From: Paragemmobacter amnigenus
GTDB lineage: Bacteria; Pseudomonadota; Alphaproteobacteria; Rhodobacterales; Rhodobacteraceae
Direction: 5' to 3'
Assembly: GCF_009908265.2 (NCBI RefSeq)
Contig: NZ_JAAATX020000016.1
Location: 23,734 to 87,733, forward strand
Length of the DNA stretch: 64,000 bases
Each line of letters starts with the position of its first letter. Within the stretch, counting starts at the first letter, position 1. Below, in pieces: positions 9,201-17,370 of the stretch. Position numbers and translations under genes: made by a program. The notes below the pieces were generated by a model. That model searched no databases. It saw only the letters and a list, made by a program, of their open reading frames with translations, and was not told the DNA's origin.

Positions 9201-10715
9201 ATGAATGTTCTTGTCTGGTTCAAGCGCGATCTGCGGATCGAGGATCACCCGGCCCTGAGCCGCGCGGCGGCTCTGGGCGCGGTGCTGCCGGTCTATGTGG
9301 TGGAGCCGGAGCTGTGGCGGCAGACCGATGCCTCGGGGCGGCAATGGGCCTTTGTGGCCGAGACGCTGGAGGGATTGCGCGCCGATCTGGCGCGGCTGGG
9401 CGCGCCGCTGGTGGTGCGGGTGGGCGACGCGGTGGAGGTGCTGGACCGGCTCTGCCGCCAGCATCACGTCGCACGGGTGTTCAGCCATGAGGAGACCGGC
9501 AACCTGTGGACCTATGCGCGCGACCGGCGGGTGGCGGCTTGGGCGCGGGGCGCGGGGGTGCCGTGGGAGGAGTTGCCCCAGCAGGGCGTGGTGCGCCGCT
9601 TGGCCAGTCGCGACGGCTGGGCACGGCGGCGCGACGGGGTCATGGCGGCGGCGGCGCTGCCCGCGCCGGTGGCGCTGCACGGGGTGGCGGGGGTGGAACC
9701 CGGCGCGATCCCCACGGCCCGCGCGCTGCGTCTGGCGGATGATCCTTGCGCGCACCGGCAGGCGGGGGGGCGGGCGCGGGGGCTGGCGCTGATGGAGTCC
9801 TTTCTGGCGGTGCGGGGCGAGCCTTACCGCGCCGCCATGTCCTCGCCCCTGACGGGGGAGCGGGCCTGTTCGCGGCTGTCGGCGCATCTGGCCGCGGGGG
9901 CACTGTCGGGGCGCGAGGTGGTGCAGGCCGCAGCGGCGCGGGCGGCAGAGCGGCCCGGCGGGCGCTGGGGCGGCGCGCTGGCAAGTTTCCAGAGCCGGAT
10001 GGCCTGGCGCGACCATTTCATGCAGAAGCTGGAGGACGAGCCGGAAATCGAGATCCGCGCGCTGCACCGTGCCGCCGATGCCCTGCGCCCGCGCGAGCCG
10101 GATGCGCTCCGGCTGGCGGCATGGGCGGCGGGCGAGACGGGGCTGCCGTTTCTGGATGCCTGCATGCGCTATCTGCGGGCGACGGGGTGGCTGAACTTCC
10201 GGATGCGCAGCATGGTGATGGCGGTGGCCTCGTACCATCTGTGGCTGGACTGGCGGGCGACGGGGGCGGTGCTGGCGCGGCGTTTCACCGATTACGAGCC
10301 CGGCATCCACTGGCCGCAGGTGCAGATGCAGGCGGGGGTGACGGGGATCAACACGATCCGGATTTACAACCCCGTGAAGCAGGGGATGGATCAGGACCCT
10401 GCGGGGGTCTTTACCCGCCGCTGGGTGCCGGAACTGGCCGCCGTGCCGGACGCCTTTTTGCAGGAGCCGTGGAAATGGTCCGGCGCGCGGGGCGTGCTGG
10501 GGCGGCTTTATCCCGAGCCGGTGGTGGATGTGGCCGCCGCCGCGCGGGCCGCGCGCGAGGCGTGCTGGGGCCTGCGGCGCGAGCGGGGGTATCACGAGCA
10601 GATGGCAGAGGTGATCGAGCGCCACGCCAGCCGCGCCGATGCGCGCTTTGTCAACGACCGCGCCCCGCGGGGGCGGCGGCGGGCGGATGCGGCGCAGATG
10701 AGTCTGGACCTTTAG
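9201..10715 (+). CDS. Photolyase/cryptochrome family flavoprotein, divergent at the flavin site
   Basis: A 504-residue protein beginning MNVLVWFKRDLRIEDHPALS, the standard photolyase N-terminal antenna-domain opening. The C-terminal FAD domain has FQSRMAWRDHFMQKLE, LPFLDACMRYLRATGWLN and IRIYNPVKQGMDQDP, all typical of the superfamily. Where E. coli PhrB has GWMHNRLR and NNGGWQW, this protein has GWLNFRMR and a PGIHWPQV stretch. The Asn facing flavin N5 and the proximal tryptophan therefore appear replaced (alignment by eye from memory). It may be a repair enzyme of a divergent class or a cryptochrome-like sensor. The gene is followed within 2 bp by a DUF2256 gene. Confidence 0.88.
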   Translation: MNVLVWFKRDLRIEDHPALSRAAALGAVLPVYVVEPELWRQTDASGRQWAFVAETLEGLRADLARLGAPLVVRVGDAVEVLDRLCRQHHVARVFSHEETGNLWTYARDRRVAAWARGAGVPWEELPQQGVVRRLASRDGWARRRDGVMAAAALPAPVALHGVAGVEPGAIPTARALRLADDPCAHRQAGGRARGLALMESFLAVRGEPYRAAMSSPLTGERACSRLSAHLAAGALSGREVVQAAAARAAERPGGRWGGALASFQSRMAWRDHFMQKLEDEPEIEIRALHRAADALRPREPDALRLAAWAAGETGLPFLDACMRYLRATGWLNFRMRSMVMAVASYHLWLDWRATGAVLARRFTDYEPGIHWPQVQMQAGVTGINTIRIYNPVKQGMDQDPAGVFTRRWVPELAAVPDAFLQEPWKWSGARGVLGRLYPEPVVDVAAAARAAREACWGLRRERGYHEQMAEVIERHASRADARFVNDRAPRGRRRADAAQMSLDL

Positions 10716-10717
10716 CC

Positions 10718-10882
10718 ATGGCGAAGATGCGGAAGAAGGGCGATCTGCCGGTCAAGACCTGCGCCTGCTGCGGGCGGCCCTTTGTCTGGCGCAAGAAGTG
10801 GGAAAAGGTCTGGGACGAGGTGCGGTATTGCTCTGACCGGTGCCGTGGCGAGGCGCGCAAGGGCAAGGGCGCGACGGCGTAG
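10718..10882 (+). CDS. DUF2256 zinc-ribbon-like small protein
   Basis: A 54-residue basic protein. Cys pairs at CACC and CSDRC flank the strongly conserved core RPFVWRKKWEKVWDEVRYCS, diagnostic of DUF2256. The four cysteines probably bind one zinc. The ATG is 2 bp after the photolyase stop, so the two are almost certainly cotranscribed. From memory this pairing recurs across bacteria, but the role of DUF2256 has not been established to my knowledge. Confidence 0.85.
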   Translation: MAKMRKKGDLPVKTCACCGRPFVWRKKWEKVWDEVRYCSDRCRGEARKGKGATA

Positions 10883-10890
10883 GACGGGCA

Positions 10891-11352
10891 TTATTGCCCA
10901 TCCGGCGGGGCGACCCGTGCCGCGAGTTTGCCCAGTGTCTGAAGGCCCAGCGCCTCGGCCCCGAACGCCTTGGCCTGTTCCCGTTCCCCTGCCGTGTTGA
11001 AGATCATGGTCAGCGTGATGCGGGTGCCTTCGGGGACCGGTTCGAAGCTGGCAGAGGCGTCGGCGTGTTTCGGGCCGTTCTCGCCCCAGTGCAGGGTGTA
11101 GTCGATCCGCTCCATCGGGCGGATGGGGCCGTAGCGGTGGTGGTTCGGATAGACCGTCCCGTCGGGGCCGATCATGTCGAACACCCATTCGCCCCCTGCG
11201 CGCAGGTCGATGCGCGCGGTGCGGCAGGTGAACCCGTCGGGGCCCCACCAGAGCGGCAGGGTGGATTCGTTCCACCATGCGCCCCAGACGGTGGCGACGG
11301 GCGCGCGGATCACGCGCGAGATGGTCATGGTGCGGTCTGCGGCATCGGTCAT
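10891..11352 (-). CDS. SRPBCC/AHSA1 domain protein (second of an ArsR-linked pair)
   Basis: A 153-residue START-like fold protein. VIRAPVATVWGAWWNESTLP opens the domain, WWGPDGFTC and GGEWVFDMIGPDG mark the middle, and TLTMIFNTAGEREQAKAFGA the C-terminal helix. AHSA1-type proteins bind hydrophobic ligands or act as small chaperone cofactors. Bacterial copies next to ArsR genes are of unknown role. Its start overlaps the end of the upstream AHSA1 gene by 4 bp (ATGA), indicating translational coupling. The stop converges with DUF2256 across 8 bp. Confidence 0.9.
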   Translation of the reverse strand: MTDAADRTMTISRVIRAPVATVWGAWWNESTLPLWWGPDGFTCRTARIDLRAGGEWVFDMIGPDGTVYPNHHRYGPIRPMERIDYTLHWGENGPKHADASASFEPVPEGTRITLTMIFNTAGEREQAKAFGAEALGLQTLGKLAARVAPPDGQ

Positions 11353-11837
11353 GTCATCAGCCCCCGCGCATAGGCCTCGAGCTGGGTCGCCACCGTGCCC
11401 CAGCCGTCATGGAAGCCCATCTCGGCATGCTGTTTCGCGGTGTCGGCGTTGCGGTGACGGGCGATGGCGGTATAGCGGGTGCGGCCTTGGCCCAGATCCT
11501 GAAACGTCAGGATGGCGGTCATGAAGGGTTCTGCGGCGGGCTTCCAGCCCTCGGTATAGGTGTCTGTAAAGACGAGCTTCTCGTTCGGCACCACTTCCAG
11601 ATAGACGCCGCGGTTTTCCATCACGGCGCCATCCACATCGAAGGTCGTGTTGCAGGCCCCGCCCACGCGCACATCCAGATGGCAGGCGGTGACGCGGTGG
11701 GGTTTGGGGACGAACCAGTGGACCAGATGTTCGGGCGTGGTCCAGCAGGCATAGATCAGCTCGCGCGGGGCGTTCAGGTCGCGTTGCAGGACAAGGTCGA
11801 GATCGGGGTCGAAATCGGGCAGGTCTTGGGGCGTCAT
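11349..11837 (-). CDS. SRPBCC/AHSA1 domain protein (first of an ArsR-linked pair)
   Basis: A 162-residue AHSA1-type protein: LQRDLNAPRELIYACWTTPE at the start of the domain, HWFVPKPHRVTACHLDVRVG, and FHDGWGTVATQLEAYARGL at the C-terminal helix. It is related to its downstream neighbour but clearly diverged, so the pair is an old duplication or two subfamilies. It overlaps the preceding arsR-type gene and the following AHSA1 gene by 4 bp each, giving a tightly coupled three-gene operon. The ligand is not apparent. Confidence 0.9.
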   Translation of the reverse strand: MTPQDLPDFDPDLDLVLQRDLNAPRELIYACWTTPEHLVHWFVPKPHRVTACHLDVRVGGACNTTFDVDGAVMENRGVYLEVVPNEKLVFTDTYTEGWKPAAEPFMTAILTFQDLGQGRTRYTAIARHRNADTAKQHAEMGFHDGWGTVATQLEAYARGLMT

Positions 11838-12175
11838 CGCGCGCGTTCCTTCATCAGGCGGGTCACGTAATCGTCCAGCCGGTCGAGGCGCGACTCCCAG
11901 AGCGTGCGCTGTTCGTCCAGCCAGTGCTGCATCGGCGCCAGTGCCTGCGGGACCAGCACGCAGGAGCGGACGCGGCCATCCTTGGCGGTGGTGATCAGCC
12001 CCGCCCCTTCCAGCACGGAAAGGTGGCGCAGGATCGTCGGCAGGCGAAGCCCCGAGGGACCGGCCAGTTCCGTCACCGCCGCAGGGCCCTGTGCCAGACG
12101 TTCCAGCATCGCCCGCCGCGTGGGATCGGAAAGCGCATGGAAGAGGAGCGAGAGGTCGGGGTCATGCTTAGCCAT
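11834..12175 (-). CDS. ArsR family winged-helix transcriptional repressor
   Basis: A 113-residue regulator. The DNA-binding region spans about residues 8-75 with FHALSDPTRRAMLERLAQG, LRLPTILRHLSVLEGAGLI and the wing TTAKDGRVRSCVLVP. No metal-binding Cys motif is visible in the recognition helix, so this is the non-metal PadR/ArsR-like subgroup that often precedes AHSA1 genes. The start was placed at MAKHDPDLS because one palindromic operator sits on it. A matched second operator lies 50 bp upstream, which implies autorepression of the operon. Confidence 0.93.
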   Translation of the reverse strand: MAKHDPDLSLLFHALSDPTRRAMLERLAQGPAAVTELAGPSGLRLPTILRHLSVLEGAGLITTAKDGRVRSCVLVPQALAPMQHWLDEQRTLWESRLDRLDDYVTRLMKERAR

Positions 12176-12234
12176 ATCGCTAAGTATCACGGCGGGGGCG
12201 AGTCGGGGAAGGAAAACTTAGCTATATTGCAAAG
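12167..12234. promoter_or_regulatory. Paired ArsR operators CTTAGC-N6-GCTAAG
   Basis: Site 1 (12167-12184) is a perfect palindrome, CTTAGC-CATATC-GCTAAG, covering the arsR start codon. Site 2 (12217-12234) is CTTAGC-TATATT-GCAAAG, with one mismatch and flanks that extend the symmetry (AAACTT/AAAGTTT). Their starts are 50 bp apart. Two copies of the same 18-bp palindrome at an ArsR promoter are strong evidence for autoregulatory binding sites. Confidence 0.75.
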
Positions 12235-12287
12235 TTTCAAGATTATCTCGCAAAGCCAAAAGGTGATGTTCGCAAAGCTGCGCAAAT
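12228..12287. repeat. Helically phased direct repeats YGCAAAK upstream of malate synthase
   Basis: TGCAAAG at 12228 is followed by CGCAAAG at 12249 and 12271 and CGCAAAT at 12281. The spacings of 21, 22 and 10 bp place all copies on roughly the same DNA face. They lie 80-140 bp before the glcB start, with the first shared with an ArsR operator arm. They resemble the TTTGC-type sites I recall for RamB-like regulators of glyoxylate genes; that link is inference. Confidence 0.4.
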
Positions 12288-12367
12288 CGGTCGGGGGCGC
12301 CGGTTGCGGTAACGGGGGCGGTTTCTGTATGGTGTGCCATCGCATACCGAAATGACAGGAGAGCGCC

Positions 12368-14518
12368 ATGGAACGGCAGGATCGCCACGGATTGCAGGTG
12401 GATGCCCGTCTGGTGTCTTTCGTGGAGGGCCACGCCCTGCCCGGAACGGGCATCGCGGCAGAGCGTTTCTGGCAGGGCTTTGCCGCGGCGGTGGCCGGGC
12501 TTGGTCCGGTGAACCGCGACCTGCTGGCCAAGCGCGACCGGATGCAGGCGCAGATCGACGACTGGCACCGCGCGCGCAAGGGACAGCTGCATGACGCTGC
12601 GGCCTATCGCGATTTCCTGCACGAGATCGGCTATCTGTTGCCCGAAGGCCCCGATTTCACCATCCGCACGGCGGGTGTGGACCCCGAGATCGCGCAGGTT
12701 CCCGGGCCGCAGCTTGTGGTGCCGGTCATGAACGCGCGCTATGCGCTGAACGCGGCCAATGCGCGGTGGGGGTCGCTGTACGATGCACTGTATGGCACCG
12801 ATGCGCTGGGCGATGCGCCGAAGGGGCGCGACTATGACCCAGCGCGCGGGGCGCGGGTGATCGCATGGGCCAAGGCGTTTCTGGATGATGTGGTCCCGCT
12901 GGCCAAGGGCAGCCATGCCGATGTGACGGGCTACCGTGTCGAGGGCGGCGCGCTGGTCCCTGCCCTGCGTGACCCGTCGCAATTCGCGGGCTTTCGCGGC
13001 ACGGCAGGGGCGCCGTCGGCCATCCTTCTGAAGAATAACGGGCTGCATCTGGTGCTGCGGATCGATCCGGGCCACCGGATCGGCGCGGCGGACAAGGCGG
13101 GCGTCGCCGATGTGCGGATGGAAGCCGCGCTGTCGGCCATCATGGATTGCGAGGACAGCGTCGCGGCGGTGGATGCCGAGGACAAGGTTCTGGCCTATTC
13201 CAACTGGCTGGGCCTGATGCGGGGCGATCTGGTCGAGATGGTGGCCAAGGGCGACCGGACCATCGAACGGCGCCTGCGCGACGACTATGCCTTTACCGCC
13301 GCCGACGGGCGCGAGATCAGCCTGAAGGGGCGCGCGCTGATGCTGGTGCGCAATGTGGGGCATCTGATGACCAACCCCGCCATCCTTGACGCCGAGGGGC
13401 GCGAGGTGGGCGAGGGGATCATGGATGCCTTCGTCACCACGCTCTGCGCGCTGCATGACCTGCAGAAGGCGGACGGGCCGCGCAATTCGCTGCACGGGTC
13501 GGTCTATGTGGTGAAGCCCAAGATGCACGGGCCGGAAGAGGTGGCCTTTGCCTGCACGATCTTCGACCGCGTGGAAGAGACGCTGGGCCTGCCGCGCCAC
13601 ACGGTCAAGCTGGGCATCATGGACGAGGAGCGGCGGACGAGCGCCAATCTGAAGGAATGCATCCGCGCCGCCGCCGATCGGGTGGCCTTCATCAATACGG
13701 GCTTCCTCGACCGCACGGGGGACGAGATCCATACCAGCATGGAAGCGGGGCCGATGGTGCGCAAGGGCGACATGAAGGGCGCCGCGTGGATCAAAAGCTA
13801 CGAGGACAGGAACGTCGATATCGGGCTGGCCTGCGGGTTGAAGGGGCGGGCGCAGATCGGCAAGGGGATGTGGGCGATGCCCGACCTGATGGCCGCGATG
13901 CTGGAGGCCAAGATTGCCCATCCGCGCGCGGGCGCGACCTGTGCATGGGTGCCCTCGCCCACGGCTGCCACGCTTCATGCCACGCATTACCACCGCGTGG
14001 ATGTGATGGCGGTTCAGGACGGCATCGCCAAGGGCGGGCCGCGCGGGCGGCTGGAGGATCTGCTGACCATCCCGCTGGCCGAAGGCGTCAACTGGTCGGA
14101 CGAGGATATCCGCGCCGAGGTGGAGAACAATGCGCAGGGCATCCTTGGCTATGTCGTGCGCTGGGTCGATCAGGGCGTGGGCTGTTCCAAGGTGCCCGAC
14201 ATCCATGATGTGGGGCTGATGGAGGACCGCGCGACCTGCCGGATTTCCTCGCAGGCGCTGGCGAACTGGCTGCACCATGGCGTGGTGAGCGAGGCGCAGG
14301 TGATGGCCGCGATGCGCAAGATGGCCGCCGTGGTGGACCGGCAGAACGCGGGCGATCCTGCCTATCGCCCGATGGCGCCGGGATTCGACGGGGTGGCGTT
14401 CAAGGCGGCCTGCGATCTGGTCTTTGACGGGCGGGCACAACCTTCGGGATATACGGAACCCGTGCTGCACCGTCGCCGGCTGGAACTGAAGGCGCGCAGC
14501 CGCATTCGCGCCGTGTGA
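12368..14518 (+). CDS. glcB: Malate synthase G
   Basis: A 716-residue enzyme, matching the roughly 720-residue G isoform. It condenses glyoxylate with acetyl-CoA to form malate in the cytoplasm. It completes the glyoxylate shunt or, in many relatives lacking isocitrate lyase, works with the ethylmalonyl-CoA route. Active-site segments are visible: [16 protein letters not shown] carries the catalytic Arg, [11 protein letters not shown] the metal-binding acidic patch, and [16 protein letters not shown] the general-base Asp. An AGGAG element precedes the ATG by 6 bp. The gene diverges from the ArsR operon, and the 192-bp gap holds phased repeats. Confidence 0.97.
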   Translation: MERQDRHGLQVDARLVSFVEGHALPGTGIAAERFWQGFAAAVAGLGPVNRDLLAKRDRMQAQIDDWHRARKGQLHDAAAYRDFLHEIGYLLPEGPDFTIRTAGVDPEIAQVPGPQLVVPVMNARYALNAANARWGSLYDALYGTDALGDAPKGRDYDPARGARVIAWAKAFLDDVVPLAKGSHADVTGYRVEGGALVPALRDPSQFAGFRGTAGAPSAILLKNNGLHLVLRIDPGHRIGAADKAGVADVRMEAALSAIMDCEDSVAAVDAEDKVLAYSNWLGLMRGDLVEMVAKGDRTIERRLRDDYAFTAADGREISLKGRALMLVRNVGHLMTNPAILDAEGREVGEGIMDAFVTTLCALHDLQKADGPRNSLHGSVYVVKPKMHGPEEVAFACTIFDRVEETLGLPRHTVKLGIMDEERRTSANLKECIRAAADRVAFINTGFLDRTGDEIHTSMEAGPMVRKGDMKGAAWIKSYEDRNVDIGLACGLKGRAQIGKGMWAMPDLMAAMLEAKIAHPRAGATCAWVPSPTAATLHATHYHRVDVMAVQDGIAKGGPRGRLEDLLTIPLAEGVNWSDEDIRAEVENNAQGILGYVVRWVDQGVGCSKVPDIHDVGLMEDRATCRISSQALANWLHHGVVSEAQVMAAMRKMAAVVDRQNAGDPAYRPMAPGFDGVAFKAACDLVFDGRAQPSGYTEPVLHRRRLELKARSRIRAV

Positions 14519-14583
14519 AAGGCCCGCTCCGGTGCGGGCAGGCGGGGCCGCGTTTGTGGCCCGCACCCCTGCCCCGCGGCGGG

Positions 14584-14835
14584 TCAGCCGATATCCAGCG
14601 CCAGCGCGTGGATGCGGGTGTTCAGATCGCCCAGCGCCTTCTGCACGGCGCGGTGACGGTTCACGCGGCCCATGGCGGCAAGGGACGGCGCGCGGATCAT
14701 CACGCGGAAATGGCTTTCCCCCGACCCGTCATCGCCCGCATGGCCCGCGTGGCGGTGGCTTTCGTTCACGACTTCCAGCGCGGTGGGTGCGAAGGCGGCG
14801 ACAAGACGCTGCTCAATCTCGGTTGCGACGGTCAT
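14584..14835 (-). CDS. bolA: BolA family protein
   Basis: An 83-residue BolA. The diagnostic loop is VVNESHRHAGHAGDDGSGES followed by HFRVMI, and the ATG opens MTVATEIEQRL. BolA proteins bind [2Fe-2S] clusters with monothiol glutaredoxins through the conserved His and act in iron-sulfur or redox signalling. An upstream in-frame ATG would add 29 unrelated residues and was rejected. The gene is divergent from the DnaJ-like gene (77 bp apart), a neighbourhood I recall as conserved in Rhodobacteraceae. Confidence 0.94.
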   Translation of the reverse strand: MTVATEIEQRLVAAFAPTALEVVNESHRHAGHAGDDGSGESHFRVMIRAPSLAAMGRVNRHRAVQKALGDLNTRIHALALDIG

Positions 14836-14912
14836 TTTGTCCTGTCCCCTCTTCAACTTGCCGCCGGAAGTCCTAAACTCTCGCCTCCGAGTCGGAAAGG
14901 CCAAGCTCGACC

Positions 14913-15548
14913 ATGACCACACGTCCCCCTTTTGAGTTCGATATCCGCGTTTCGGCGGACAAGAAGCGCCGCAAGACGGGGCGGCGCGGCATGTCGGGGG
15001 CGTTCGAGACGTCGCAGAAGGGATGCGAATATCCCGGCTGCAAGGAGCAGGGCGCCTATCGCGCCCCGAAATCGCCGGACCTGCTGGACGAGTTCTTCTG
15101 GTTCTGCAAGGACCATGTCCGGGAATACAATCTGAAGTGGAATTTCTTTCAGGGCACGACGGACGAGGAATTCCAGAAATTCCTCGACAAGGACCGGCTC
15201 TGGGGGCGCGAGACCCAGCCCTTCGGCAAGCGTCCTGACGAGGGGCGGGCCTGGTCGCGGCTGGGCGTGGATGACCCTATGGCCATTCTGGGCGAGAAGG
15301 CGACGCTGAACCCCGCGCGGCCCACGGGCAATGCGACGCGCAAGCTGCCGCCGACCGAGCGCAAGGCTCTGGAGATCCTCGACGCGCGGGACACGATGAC
15401 CAAGGCCGAGATCCGCAAGCAGTACAAGTCGCTGGTCAAGGACCTGCATCCCGACATGAACGGCGGCGACCGCAGCGACGAGGACCGGTTGCAAGAGGTC
15501 GTCTGGGCGTGGGACCAGATCAAGGACAGCCGCTACTTCCGCGACTGA
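14913..15548 (+). CDS. DnaJ-like J-domain protein with N-terminal Cys/His motif
   Basis: A 211-residue protein with the J domain at its C-terminus (about 150-210), including HPD at 179-181 in LVKDLHPDMNGGD, which stimulates DnaK ATPase. The N-terminal half holds C38, C43, C65 and H68 (CEYPGC and FCKDH), a possible zinc site. It lacks the Gly/Phe and four-repeat zinc modules of true DnaJ, so it is a specialised cochaperone. This architecture is a recurrent alphaproteobacterial type by my recollection. The 3' end overlaps the convergent membrane-protein gene by 16 bp. Confidence 0.9.
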   Translation: MTTRPPFEFDIRVSADKKRRKTGRRGMSGAFETSQKGCEYPGCKEQGAYRAPKSPDLLDEFFWFCKDHVREYNLKWNFFQGTTDEEFQKFLDKDRLWGRETQPFGKRPDEGRAWSRLGVDDPMAILGEKATLNPARPTGNATRKLPPTERKALEILDARDTMTKAEIRKQYKSLVKDLHPDMNGGDRSDEDRLQEVVWAWDQIKDSRYFRD

Positions 15549-15946
15549 GCGCGCGCCGCCTCGCGCAGGGCGACCATCTGGACCGCGACGGGGGCGGCGA
15601 GTGCCGCGCCCCATGCCAGCGGGTGGAAGGGCAGCGCGGAGAGCAGCGCGAGCGGCCCGCCCGCAACCCCGCCCATGAGCGGCGCGGCAAGGGCGGCGAT
15701 GATGGCCGAAAGGATAAGGACCGGAAGCGTGACGCCAAGGGCGCGCAGCCAGCCCTGAAGCCCTGCCCGCCCGAATTGCCCCGCCACCGTCCAGCCGCCC
15801 AGAAGCGCGGGCGGCAGGGCCGCCGCGAAGGCGGGTGTGAAGAGGACCGAGGCTTCGGTATCGGCCCCCAGTTCCGCGCGGCCGATGGCAGCGGCGGTGA
15901 AGATGGCGATCAGGGCGGTGCGGGTCAGGCGTTGTCTGGCGGTCAT
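15533..15946 (-). CDS. Hypothetical integral membrane protein
   Basis: A 137-residue hydrophobic protein starting MTARQRLTRTALIAIFTAAA, with about four membrane segments (about 8-25, 38-55, 65-90 and 95-125) and a short basic tail. No family is recognised. A start 16 codons upstream is possible and would overlap the di-haem peroxidase gene by 8 bp. I prefer the later Met, which opens on the positively charged lead of the first helix. It follows the peroxidase gene on the same strand and may be cotranscribed with it. Confidence 0.65.
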   Translation of the reverse strand: MTARQRLTRTALIAIFTAAAIGRAELGADTEASVLFTPAFAAALPPALLGGWTVAGQFGRAGLQGWLRALGVTLPVLILSAIIAALAAPLMGGVAGGPLALLSALPFHPLAWGAALAAPVAVQMVALREAARAQSRK

Positions 15947-15986
15947 GACGCAGGAATAGCCGCCCGCCCCGCCGCAGGGAAGCGGG

Positions 15987-17159
15987 TCATTCATCCGTCA
16001 GGGTCTTGAGAAAGGCGACAAGCTGCGCCTCTTCCGCCTCGGTCAGTTTCAGGTTGCCCAGTTCGTCACGGTTCATGGTCGAGGCGATTTCCGGCGCGGG
16101 CCAGCAGCGCGCGGCGAGGGCCTGCGACTCGGTCTTCTCGGTCGTGCAGCGGGGCCAGAGGTCGCGGGTGTTGTAGAAGCGGACCACGCCTTCGAGCGTG
16201 GTGAACCAGCCGTTATGCATGTAGGCGCGGGGCTTGCCGGTCCAGAGGTTGCGAAGCGTGGGCACCTTGACCGCGCCTTCGACGGCGGCGGCGTGGGGGG
16301 CGTAGAGCGGATCGGTGGCCAGCGTGGCGGCAAGGCCGCGGTCCACCCATGCGGGACCATAAAGACGGTAGGCGGGGTTGTCGGGGTTCGGCGGCACGCC
16401 GAGATTGTCATAGGTGAAATCGGTGAGCACCGGCCCGCGCCCGCCGGGGCCAGCGGTCAGCACATGGCAGGCGGCGCATTGCGCCTTGTCCCGGAACAGC
16501 GCGAGGCCCGACAGTTCGTCGGCGCTCAACCCGCCCTGCCCTGCCAACCATGCGTCGAAGCGCGAGGAATAGCGCATCACGTCGGGCGACGTCTCATAGG
16601 CGGCAAGCGCGCGGGTGATGAGGGAGAGGGCGGCTTCGGGCGGGTCATCCGGCGCGGGGTTGTCGCAGGTGGCAGCGGCATCCAGCGGCAGGGCGCAGAC
16701 GCCCGGTTCCAGCGCCTCCATCGCAGCGCCTTGGCTGGCGCAGGCGCGGGCGGCGGCGCAGGCGGCGTGGGGCAGCGCCATCTCGTCCGGGTTCGTCATG
16801 GGCAGCAGCGCCTGTTCCGCGGCGGGATCGCCGGTGGCGGCCCCCGTGGCGCGCCCGTCATGCATGGTGCCGCCGATGAAGAGCAGGTCTTCGCCGTCGA
16901 CCAGATGGTGCAGCACGGGGGAAAGCGCCTGATAGGCGAGGCTGGGCGGTTTGCGGATGCCTGCATGGCCCGCGACGGCGCCTTCGGCGAAGGCCCCGTC
17001 ATAGGCGAAACCGTTGTCGGGCCGGTGGCAGGAGGCGCAGGATTGCGTGCCGTTGACCGAGAGCGCGGTGTCGTTGAACAGCGCGCGGCCAAGATCGGCA
17101 AGCGGGTCGGCATGGGCCACGGCGGGCAGGAGGGCGAGGGACAGGAGGGCAGCGCGCAT
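15987..17159 (-). CDS. Di-haem cytochrome c peroxidase / MauG-like periplasmic protein
   Basis: A 390-residue exported protein. Residues 1-17 are a signal peptide ending AHA. Two c-type haem sites follow: CASCH (41-45) and CAACH (228-232). The C-terminal stretch [18 protein letters not shown] is typical of the bacterial CcpA/MauG superfamily, whose members reduce hydrogen peroxide or carry out high-valent iron chemistry in the periplasm. An extra Cys-rich insert (about 133-165) is unusual for the family. The AT-rich leader contains the palindrome ACAAT-T-ATTGT (17204-17214) directly beside a TTGACA-like element. The substrate is unknown. Confidence 0.88.
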   Translation of the reverse strand: MRAALLSLALLPAVAHADPLADLGRALFNDTALSVNGTQSCASCHRPDNGFAYDGAFAEGAVAGHAGIRKPPSLAYQALSPVLHHLVDGEDLLFIGGTMHDGRATGAATGDPAAEQALLPMTNPDEMALPHAACAAARACASQGAAMEALEPGVCALPLDAAATCDNPAPDDPPEAALSLITRALAAYETSPDVMRYSSRFDAWLAGQGGLSADELSGLALFRDKAQCAACHVLTAGPGGRGPVLTDFTYDNLGVPPNPDNPAYRLYGPAWVDRGLAATLATDPLYAPHAAAVEGAVKVPTLRNLWTGKPRAYMHNGWFTTLEGVVRFYNTRDLWPRCTTEKTESQALAARCWPAPEIASTMNRDELGNLKLTEAEEAQLVAFLKTLTDE

Positions 17160-17370
17160 TTTCTTTACTGTTTTACTTCGTTTTCTTCTTCCTGATTTTT
17201 CCTACAATTATTGTCAACTAATTTCGTGCATGTCGGACCCACCGGATAGACCCCGCCACATGTCGCTTGCGGAAGTTTCCCTGCCGCCCTTCCCCTTGCA
17301 CCCCCCCGCGATATGTTCCACACATCCTCGACAGCCCCTGACGGGGCAATTTGACCTGATGGCGGACGGA
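17160..17370. promoter_or_regulatory. AT-rich divergent promoter region between the di-haem peroxidase and cobS
   Basis: This 211-bp stretch is far richer in A/T than its surroundings on the peroxidase side. On the minus strand a TTGACA hexamer (17212-17217) overlaps the perfect palindrome ACAAT-T-ATTGT (17204-17214), about 50 bp from the peroxidase start. The layout suggests a regulated promoter. I cannot assign the regulator. The cobS-proximal half shows only its ribosome-binding site. Confidence 0.45.

Noticed and set aside
14519..14583. An intrinsic terminator after glcB
   Set aside because: The hairpin GCCCGC/GCGGGC at 14522-14539 has no T tract, so support is too weak to list it.
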